Source of the DNA: Stagonosporopsis chrysanthemi
Lineage: Eukaryota; Ascomycota; Dothideomycetes; Pleosporales; Didymellaceae
Assembly: GCA_022560025.1 (NCBI GenBank)
Contig: JAFISE010000287.1
Span: 1-28,766 of the forward strand
Direction: 5' to 3'
Length of the DNA stretch: 28,766 nucleotides
The first letter of the stretch is position 1; every line of letters starts with the position of its first letter. The notes beneath the pieces are model-generated. The model had not been told where the DNA came from. It saw only the letters and a program-made list of their open reading frames with translations, and made no database searches. Of this stretch, positions 19,728 through 28,766 are shown one piece after another. Both the position numbers and the translations under genes were made by a program.

Positions 19728-21565
19728 TAGTTTACAAGCAAGCTGTCTAACCTAAGCAAGCTATCTATCTTAACTATAATAGCCTTATAACTACTTTGCA
19801 CTACAATACTACCTTAATATAATATACAATTAACCTATACTAAAAGGACTTTACAGCTTGCTATCTAAGCTATAATTAAAGATTGTAACAAGAGCAAAAG
19901 ACGTATTACTACAGCTTTTAGCGTGCTTTAAAGCACTCTTAGAGACTAACGCTAAGGAGCCTTCTCTTAACGCAATTGCAAGCCTAATTTAAAGAAGCTA
20001 AGTAAGCTTAAAGAAGAGGCCCTTGTACAACGTATACTTAAGCTTAATACAAGAGGAATACCTGCTACAAAGGCTATAGTGCAAGATATAGCTAATAATC
20101 TACTTGCTAAGCGCAGTAGAAAGCCTGTTAGCAAGCACTAGGTAGACAACTTTAAAACGTGTACGCTTAAGATTAAGCTTTAAAGGAGCTGTCTATATAA
20201 TTACTAGCAAGCCTTTAACAAAGATCTACGCGTTATAATGCTCTAGTTTAAGCTAGTTGCTAATACAAAGGCTAAGTACAGCATTATAGATAAAGATATG
20301 TACAACTTTAATAAGACAGGCTTTATAATAGAGGTTATTTATAGCTAGATAGTCTTTACAGGCTCTAAGAAGCGTAGTACAAAGAGCTTATAGCTAGGGA
20401 ACTGTAGTTAGGTTACTAATATATAAGGAGTCAATGCTAAAGAATAGGTAATCTTACTCTTTCTTATCTTCTTTAGCAAGGTTCTAATTACGTCCTAGTT
20501 TTACAATCTACCCTAGGACTAGGTTATTAAGGTTAGTCCTAACAGCTAGACGTTAAATAAGCTTAGTATTGCCTAGTTAAAGCACTTTAATACCTATACA
20601 AAGAACTAAAAGGTAGGTATATATAGGCTGCTAGTTATAGATAGCTATAAGAGCTACAGCTTATATAAGTTCTATAAATACTATAAGAAAAAAAAGATTA
20701 TTGTTCTTTGTATACCTACTTACTTATCTTACTTGCTACAGCTACTTAATATAGGTTGCTTTTTGCCTTTAAAGCAGGCATATAGTAATAAGATTAGTAG
20801 CTTAGTACAGTACAGCTCTAAGCAGATTAAGAAAGAGGCTTTTCTACTAGCCTTTAAAGCAGCTTTTAAGAAGTTAATTACAAAGAAGAACATCTATACA
20901 AGCTTTAAGAGTGCTAGCTTAGTCTTATATAACCTAGAGGCAGTAATATTAAAGCTTAATATAGTCCTTTATATACTAACTCTACTAAAGCTAGAAGATA
21001 CCTTATAAGAATTAAAAACTCTAAGCAACCTCTGTAAGATAAAAGCTTAATTAACGCTAGTTTGTAAGCGTGTACAACTGCACAGAGATTCTCTAGTTTC
21101 TCTTCTGCTTAGAGTAGTTAAGCAGCTAAACAAGAGCATTGTACAGATAGGGTATAATAGTGTGTTAATATAACAGGAAATAGCAAGGCTTTACAAGGTA
21201 GTAGAGATAGTAATAAAAGTTAGAAGTTAAAAGAAGAAGTATATTTAGGCAGTAGAGACTCTTACAGTAGGTAAGGTAGCTAATTTAATAGCTAAAAGAG
21301 AAGATAGTAGGCAGCAGGGGGGTAGAGAGCCTGCAAAGAAGGTGCGTATACAGAGGCATTGCAGACGTTGTAAAAAGACTAGCTACAACACTTGTACCTG
21401 TGTAGTTAAAAATGTAGATATATCTAATAGTAACAAGTCTAAATAGTATTTCTACTGCCTGCAAATTGCAGTAAGTAGTAGTAGTGTTGTAGCACGTACA
21501 TTGCAATTATCTTAACTCTGTTAAGTAGACAGCTTACTTAGGTTAGACAGCTTGCTTGTAAACTA
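19728..21565 (+). mobile_element. Fot1/pogo-like DNA transposon with 40-bp terminal inverted repeats, inserted in Gypsy copy 1
   Basis: The 1838-bp element carries terminal inverted repeats at 19728-19767 and 21526-21565. They are identical over the first 29 bp and differ by two transitions over 40. Each TIR contains the motif AAGCAAGCTGTCTA twice, four bases apart. Inside, on the plus strand and with stops, lies a pogo-family transposase: KAIVQDIAN and KPVSKH (helix-turn-helix region, about 20070-20140), YNFNKTGFI (20301-20327), LLVIDSYKSY (about 20630), LLQLLNIGCFLPLKQAY (about 20735-20785) and LVLYNLEAVILKL (about 20920). A Cys-rich tail at about 21357-21410 (HCRRCKK...CTC) is typical of fungal members. 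Of the three catalytic Asp, the first and third have become Asn (G-to-A) and the second remains. It is inactive. Confidence 0.88.
20733..21008 (+). pseudogene. Surviving open stretch of the Fot1-like transposase C-terminal region
   Basis: This is the longest uninterrupted piece of the transposase frame, 91 codons. It contains LLNIGCFLPLKQAY (normally LQPLDVGCF-PLKRAY, where the Asp is catalytic), AFLLAFKAAFKKLIT and VLYNLEAVILKLNIVL, which match the conserved C-terminal part of Fot1 transposases. It is not an independent gene. Confidence 0.85.
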
Positions 21566-24056
21566 TATTAGTGCCTAAGAGTTTTTGTTTTTAAATTCTA
21601 ATATTATATACTCTACTTCTGCTTCTCTCTATAAACCTATCTAAAAACTACCTTTCTTAGTCTAGGTTAAGAAGTTCTAGGATTAAATTACTTTTCTTAT
21701 AAGCTAGTATATATAGTTATATCTTATAGTTAATAAATAGAAAGTATACAACTACTTTTTTATTATTATATACTTTAGATTATAAGATTATATTATTAGT
21801 TTTAAGTAGTAAAAGTATTTTAAGCTATAACTTAATATAGATAAGTCTTAGTTAATATAGCCTGCTAAATATTCTTAATTATATAATTCTGCGCTGCCTT
21901 TATTAATAACTTTGCAACAACTCTTTAGAGAAGGCAAAGCCTAACAGAATATAGAGTAATAAAAAGCTTTATAAGAATAAAAAGAGTATTAGCAACAATA
22001 TAGCCTTAGTACTACTATTTAATATATAAAAAGTATATTAAGGTTGCTTAAGTTTTGTTTGCAACCTGTAGTACTACTTAACAAAGTAGTAAACATCTCT
22101 GTAACTGCTCTAACTAGAATTACTACTATTACTATGCTTTTAGCTAACAGTTTCTTCTTTTTAATAAAGAAACTATATAATAAGTTCTTTATAACTAGTC
22201 TGTATAAGATTAATTATAAAATATAAGAGAACTATAACTAAGACAACTTTAATAATACTTAACTAATCTAGAAATGCTTGCTAGCCTAATACTTATAATA
22301 TACTAATATATTTAGTAAGGTAGAAGCTAAAAGCCTTTTAAAACACTACCTATACAACTATAAGATTGTTCTAAAAAAACTCTTACCTAGCTACTATTTT
22401 TTTTAATATAAACAGAACCTAGAAGAACTTAAAGCTACTAAGAAGTTTGTATAAGAACAGCTGTACTATACTTAGATTAAATATAGCTAAAGCTTATTTA
22501 TATCTCTTATACTATATATATAAAAAGCAAATAGAAGCCTGTATATCTATATAGACTATTATAAATTAAATAATCTTACTTATAAAGACTTTTATCTAAT
22601 ACTCTGTATAGATAAGCTACTTGCCTAACTATCTAAAGCAAAGATATTTACTAAGTTTAATATTTTATTAGCTTTTAACTAAATTAGTGTAAATCTTACT
22701 TTAAAAGAGTACACTATATTCTAGACGCGTTACAGTATATATAAGTACAAGGTCTTACTATTTAGTTTATATAATAGCTCTGCTACGTACTAATAATATA
22801 TAAATAATTTTCTAATTAACTACTTAGATAAATTCTCTATTGCTTACTTAGAAAATATCTTTATCTACTTTAAAGATACTTAGACCTACTAGATATATAT
22901 TAAAAATGTTCTAGAACGTCTTTACTCTACAGGCCTACAAGTTAATATTAAGAAAAGTAAATTCTATATAACTTATACTTTCTACCTTAGGTATATACTT
23001 ATAAACAAAGGTATTAAGCTTAATCTTAAAAAGAAATAGGTTTTAACAGATTAGAAGCTACTAACAACTATTATAGGTATAAAATTGTTCTTAGGCTTTA
23101 CTAGCTTCTATTGCTAATTTGTCTTTAAATTTTCTAGAGTAGCTAAACTTCTAATTATACTACAAAGCCTAGTAAACGCCTTTATATAGACACTAGATTG
23201 CTAAGATAGCTTTAAAAGGCTTAGAGAGAGCTTACTAGCTATCTTAATACTGTACTACTTTAAATCAGACTTTAAAACTAAGCTAGAGACTAACACATCT
23301 AATAGAGTAGTTGCAAGAGTTATATCTTAGAAACATTCTAATAAACACTAGTATCTTATAGTATTCTATAGCTAATTACTATTAAGTTTAGAATTTAATT
23401 AAGAGATCTATAACAAAGAACTCTTTGCGAATCTTAAGTATTAAACAAGTAGCAAGTAGAAATAACATCTATACTAAGTTAGATCTATATCTACTCTAAC
23501 TACTGTTCTCTAGAATATTTTATAACTACTAAGGTCTTAAATACCTAACAAGCTAGGTAAGTAAAAGTACTTACTCTGTTTAACTTCTAAATTATATACA
23601 CTTTAGAAAAGAATAATAAAAAGGCTAATATCTTTAGTTAAAGAGAGTAAGACTTAGCTAACCTAAAAACAGCTTAGAAAGATAATTACTCCTAGGTTTT
23701 ATTAAGTCCTTAACAACTTTACAACTATATTAACTCTAATCTTATCTAATCTTATCTATTATATTTCTTAGTATATATTATCTATACCTTGCAGCTAGAG
23801 ATATAGTTAGACTCTCTAGAACTAATTAAAGCTATACTGTAATACAATTACTAGGCCTTTAAAAAAAAGTATAAATTTTTAGCTTCTAATTATTAAATCT
23901 ATAGTAGTCTACTTTTATATTAAGATTAGTTATATATAGCCTTAGACTCTTTATTATATACATGCTTTATCTAAGAAGCCTATAACTAAGTATTTACTAC
24001 TTACCTAAGTGCAAAGAAAACCTACTAGCTACTCTTCTAATAGTATTACTAGTAGA

Positions 24057-27000
24057 TATAAGAATAAGCTTAGTTCTTTAAGCCTACCTTATACTACCTA
24101 ACTTAGATCTATCTTCTAACTACTTCTTAGTACAGTCTTTTCTAAGCTTCTAGGTATAAGAAGAGAAGCCTTTACAGAGTTTAGATAGATAGTTTTAAAG
24201 TATCTTTTTATACAAGACTTATAAGAATAAAGATCTAGTCTTATAGTTTATCTTAGTGCTTTTATACACTTTATAGCAGATACCTATATAATTTATACTT
24301 TTCTAGCATCTTATATTATTATATTATACTTTAAAACTTGTCTTAGCTAGTAACAGCCTTATAATAATATTGCTATAGTTTGTTTAGTTATTTGTATAAG
24401 CGCAGCTAGAGTATTATACCTAAACTAAATAAGTCTTTAAATTATTTATACTATAGTTAAGATTTTAGAGATCTTTTAATAACTAAAGCCTATAAGTTTA
24501 GAACTTTCTACAACTTACTACTCTAAGATTAACTTTAGAAAAGCTATATTAGATTATACTAAGATAGATACTTAGAGACTATTAATAATCTACCTAATTT
24601 AAATACAACTCTAATATTAAGTACTACTATAAGACTTACTACTTAGTTCTAGAACTAATTAAAAGCTAGATGCTTCTAGAGCCCTATATTAGTATAACTG
24701 TTTCTTGCTAATAATAGATCTAATTTAAAGCTATCTTACAATAATCTCTTAGAAGAGATAGCTTAACTGTAGTAGGAACTTACTTAGTTACATGCTAGTC
24801 TTACTCTAGCAGATTGCTTCTTACTTATAATAGAAATACTACTAATAGGTATACTGTATTAATCTACTATAAAGTAGCTATTAGAAGCTATCTTAGTACT
24901 TACAGTACGTAAGAAGCTCTCTAAAAAGACTCTTAATATTAAGGTTCTTACTAATAGAAGTTACTTTACCTTTTAGTAATAGTGTGCCTTTATTTAAAGC
25001 TAATTTAATATTAATACAAACTACTATTAAAGTGTATAAGCTTGTATAGCCTTTATCTAGAGTTATACCTCTAGATTAGCTAAAGAATACTTAGAACCTT
25101 AGTACCTCTCTAATAACAAGTTAAACTGTTTTTACACTATAAAAGAGATAATTACGCTCTTTAAGACATACTTTGTTACTAGAAACAAGCAGGTAAAAAG
25201 CTAAGCAGCCTTTAATTAACTCTAAATAGAGATATTAGAAGCTTTCTCTACTTTTAAGAGCTACTTCCTTAGTGCAGCTATTAAAGAAAAAGTACTCTAA
25301 ATAAAGTAGTTTTACTATATATAGACTAAAATCTTACTAAGTATTTAAGTACTTGATCTAGGCTTTAAGTAGTAATAGTATAATTTCTTCTTTTAAATAG
25401 AAGAATACTTAACTGCCTACAATATAGAAAGAAAGAACAACTTTACTATATTGCTACCTTTAGTTTTGTAACCTCTAAGATTAATAAGAAAACCTTAGTT
25501 AGAAGTAAAATAAAGCTCTATTATAACAAGTTAATAAGATTACTTTTTTCTTAGCTAATCTACTTACTTTGTTTAGAGTACTTTTATACTCTACTAACTT
25601 TTTAATATACCTGCACTTATAATAAATATAACTCTAGAAGCTTGCTACAACTATAAAAACCTAGAACACTTTACTAAGGATTGTACAGTACTTTATATAC
25701 GCAAAATTAAAGTAAAATAAGAAGACTTTGTTAACGCTAAAGAAGACTTTAATAAGACTAATTTAATCTCTATAGAAAATAGTCCTGCCTAAGAAGACTA
25801 TCTTACCTAGGCTTAAACTAATATAATCTATCTAATCTCTTACTGTCTTATTTATTTAGTAGACCTTATTTCTTTACTTTTACTATTCTTTGTAACTAAA
25901 AGCTTAGTGTTTAACTTTATTCCTTAGTTAATACTAGCGCCTAAGGATTTTTGTTTTTAAACTCTAATATTGTATATTCTATCTCTACTTTACTTTATAA
26001 ATCTATCTAAAACCTACTCTTCTTAGTTTAGGTTAAAGGTTTCTAAGATTAAATAACTTTTCTTATAACTTAGTATATATAGTTGTACCTTATAGTTAAT
26101 AGCTAGAAGGTATACAACTGCCTTTTTATTATTATAGATCTTAGATTACAAGATTGCATTATTAGAATTAAATAGCTTAAGTACTTTAAGCTGCAACTTA
26201 ATATAGATAAGTCTTAGTTAATAAAGCCTACTAAACACTCTTAATTATATAATCTTATACTATCTCTATTAATAACTTTGTAATAACCTCTTAGAAAAAG
26301 TAAAGCTTAATAAGACGTAAAGTAATAAAATACTCTATAGAAATAAAAAGAGTATTAGCAACAATACAGCTTTAGTATAACTGTTTAATATATAAAAAGT
26401 ATACTAAAGTTACTTAAGTTTGTTTATAACTCTTAGTACTATATAACAAAGTAGTAAACACTCTTATAACTAGTCTAACTAAGGTTATTACTATTACTAT
26501 ACTTTTAGCTAACACTTTCTACTTCTTAATAAAGAAACTACAAAACAAGTTCTTTATAACTAATCTGTACAAGATTAATTGTATTATAAAGAAGAAGTAT
26601 AACTAAGATAACTCTAACAATACTTAACTACTCTAAGAATACTTACTAGCTTAATACTCTTAGTATACTAATATATTTAGTAAGGTAAAAGCTAAAAGCT
26701 TTTTAAAACACTGCTCTTATAAGTACAGGATTGTTTTAAAAGAACTCTTGCTAAACTATTACTCTTTTTTATAAAAACAGAATCTAAAAGAACTTAAAGC
26801 TACTAAGAAGCTTATATAAAAATAGCTGCACTATATGTAGATTAAATATAGCTAAAGCTTATTTATATTACTTATACTATATATATAAAAACTAAATAAA
26901 GGCCTGTATATCTATATAGACTATTATAAATTAAATAATTTGACTTATAAAGACTTTTATCTAATACTTTATATAGACAAGCTGCTTATATAACTTTCTA

Positions 27001-28766
27001 AGGTAAAGATATTTATAAAGTTTAATTTTTAATTAGCTTTAACTAAATCTCTATAGATCTTACTTCTAAAGAGTATACTATATTCTAGACGCGTTATAGT
27101 ATATATAAGTACAAGGTCTTACTATTTAGTTTATATAATAGCTCTACTACGTACTAATACTATATAAATAATATTCTAATTAACTACTTAGATAAATTCT
27201 ATATTACTTACCTAGACAATATCTTTATCTACTTTAAAGATGCTTAGACTTACTAGATATATATTAAAAATATTCTAGAACGTCTTTACTTTGCAAGCCT
27301 GTAAGTTAATATTAAGAAAAGTAAATTCTATATAACTTGTATTTAGTACCTTAGGTCTTTCTTTATAAACAAAAGTATTAAAGTAGATTCTAAGAAAGTA
27401 TAGGTTTTAGCAGACTAGAAGCTACTTACAACTGTAATAGGTGTAAAATTATTCTTAAGCTTTACTAGTTTCTATTAACAATTTGTGCCTAAGTTCTCTT
27501 AAGTAGTAAAACCTTTAATTATATTACAGAGTCTATTAAATACCTTTAAATAGACTCTAGACTGCTAGGCTAGCTTTAAAAAGCTTAAACAAAGCCTATT
27601 AGCTATCTTAGCTCTGTCCTACTTTAACTTAGACTTTAAAACAAAGCTTAAGACTAATATATTAGATAGAGTAGTAGCTAGGATTATATCTTAGAAACAC
27701 GCAGACAACTACTAGTACTCTACAGTGTTTTATAGCTGTTCTCTATTAGGTTTAGAGCTTAACTAAGAGATTTATAATAAAGAGCTCTTTGCTATTCTCT
27801 AGGCCTTTAACAAGTAAAGAGCTTAGCTAATATCTATACTAAATTAGATCTATATCTACTCTACCTACTATTCTCTAGAATATTTTATAACTACTAAAGT
27901 CTTAAATGCCTAACAAGCTAAGTAGACAGAAGCACTTGCTCTGTTTAACTTCTAAATTAAGTACACTTTAGAAAAGAATAATAAAAAGGTTAATATCTTT
28001 AGTTAAAGAGAGTAAGACCTAGCTAATCTTAAGACAACTTAAGAGGATAATTACTCTTAAGTGTTATTAGAACTCTAATAACTTTACAACTATATTAACT
28101 TTAATCTTGCCTAAGTTTATCTTTTATATTCCTTAGTATACGCTATGTATACTTTATAGCTAGAGATACAGTTAGACTTTTTAGAACTAATTAAAGCTAT
28201 GCTATAATATAATTGCTAGGCCTTTATAAAAAGTAAAAATTTCTAGCTTTTAGTTATTAAATCTATAATAGTCTACTTTTATACTAAGATTGTCTATATA
28301 TAGTCTTAGACTTAGTACTATGTACTTGCTTTATTTAAGAAGCTTATAACTAAGTATCTACTACTTACTTAAGTATAAAGAAAACCTACTAGCTACTATC
28401 TTAATAGTATTACTAGCAGAGTATAAAAGTAAGCTGTAAACAATATATACAAAATTGTATTTCTTATTACTATAGTTATTTAAAACAAACCTAACTCTGC
28501 AGGTACTTATACTTATTACCTATCTTTAATTAACATATATAGTACTTATATATAGATTTAAAAGATTTTCTAAAGAATAAACTAGACCTTAGTTTGTATC
28601 TTGTTTCTAGTCTAAGTTCTGTTAGATTATTAGTACTAAAGTTAAGCTTTCTACTGCCTACTATAAAGAAACTAATAGCTAAATAGAGATTATAAACAAG
28701 TATATTAACTAGCAGCTATAACTGTTTATAATATACTATTAAGATAACTAGTCTAAATTGCTGCTG
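24057..28766 (+). mobile_element. RIP-mutated Gypsy LTR retrotransposon, copy 2, running off the window
   Basis: It starts at TATAAGAAT (24057), which corresponds to TGTAAGAAC of copy 1. The order of parts is the same and there is no internal insertion: leader, gag with CCHC knuckle (25643-25684), protease-like stretch, reverse transcriptase (TYLDNIFIYF near 27206), RNase H (KHADNYQYSTVFYS-like, about 27690-27740), and chromodomain-less linker. Then comes integrase: a zinc-binding region (EAYN, TTYL, KKTY near 28340-28400), IQNC near 28448, and YLYIDLKDF at about 28541-28567, resembling the integrase core start. The integrase continues to the window edge, so the 3' LTR is outside. Stops are frequent. 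It begins within the integrase zinc-binding domain of copy 1, so it is either nested in copy 1 or a tandem partner. Confidence 0.8.

Larger units (their letters stand above)
19720..21573. repeat. 8-bp target-site duplication flanking the Fot1-like element
   Basis: TACTAACG (19720-19727) precedes the element and TATTAGTG (21566-21573) follows it. The undisturbed site in Gypsy copy 2 (near 25932-25939) reads TACTAGCG. The three versions differ only by C/T and G/A transitions, so an 8-bp duplication later altered by RIP is the simplest reading. Confidence 0.65.
17828..24056 (+). mobile_element. RIP-mutated Gypsy (Ty3-like) LTR retrotransposon, copy 1, interrupted and 3'-truncated
   Basis: About 4.38 kb of this copy remains once the 1.85 kb insertion at 19728 is removed. 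It aligns along its length with copy 2 (24057 onward), nearly all differences being C/T or G/A. The left edge is set where similarity with copy 2 begins, at TGTAAGAAC (17828), and is probably the LTR start. Order: LTR-like leader, gag, CCHC knuckle, protease-like stretch, reverse transcriptase (YLENIFIYF near 22840), RNase H, then the first residues of the integrase zinc-binding domain (EAYN...TTYL...KKTY). At this point copy 2 begins. There are many stops; no protein can be made. Confidence 0.82.

Noticed and set aside
21285..22226. Short frames inside the AT-rich right flank (21285-21506 minus; 22044-22226 plus)
   Set aside because: They lie within or beside transposon sequence, in frames other than the transposase or pol frames, and have low-complexity composition.
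28422..28436. Third LTR start, by resemblance to the sequence at 24057
   Set aside because: In copy 2 the integrase frame continues straight through this point (YY-QSIKVSCKQYIQNC), so the resemblance is chance.
1..28766. tRNA, rRNA, CRISPR or telomeric repeats
   Set aside because: No cloverleaf-like gene, ribosomal sequence, spaced repeat array or telomere repeat was noticed on either strand by eye; no covariance search could be run.

Overview
This looks like a chromosomal window from a filamentous ascomycete, most likely an Eurotiales (Aspergillus/Penicillium-like) fungus. The genes have 50-116 nt GT-AG introns, a fungal transcription factor with C2H2 and Zn2Cys6 zinc fingers, and flanking transposon relics saturated with C-to-T and G-to-A transitions. 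Those transitions are the signature of repeat-induced point mutation (RIP). The species is an inference; nothing in the sequence names it.

Layout. 1-2278 is AT-rich, TpA-laden, stop-riddled DNA from an unrecognised repeat. 2279-15139 is a gene-bearing island of normal composition. It holds a carotenoid/stilbene-cleavage-type oxygenase (-), a secreted CrtC/kievitone-hydratase-like lipocalin-fold protein (-), a type I Baeyer-Villiger/FMO-type monooxygenase (+, 7 exons), a C2H2-Zn2Cys6 transcription factor (-, 6 exons), a decayed paralogous transcription factor (+, pseudogene), and an HSL-type alpha/beta hydrolase (+). 15140-28766 is again AT-rich RIP-mutated DNA. Inside it I can read a reverse-oriented Fot1/pogo transposase relic, a Gypsy LTR retrotransposon split by a second Fot1-like element with clear terminal repeats, and a second Gypsy copy that begins inside the integrase of the first and runs off the window.

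How the genes may work together (inference). The island has no polyketide synthase, peptide synthetase, terpene synthase or transporter, so it is not a complete classical biosynthetic cluster. The set is an alkene-cleaving non-heme iron oxygenase, a hydratase/cyclase-fold secreted protein, a Baeyer-Villiger monooxygenase (ketone to ester), an esterase (ester hydrolysis) and a dedicated regulator. This set would suit breakdown or tailoring of an exogenous aromatic or isoprenoid compound, for example a plant stilbene or isoflavonoid. The island ends almost exactly at the stop codons of its two outermost genes. It is therefore a small accessory cluster stranded in a transposon graveyard.

Several gene models here are assembled by hand from splice signals and reading phase. 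Exon lists are given in the entries.
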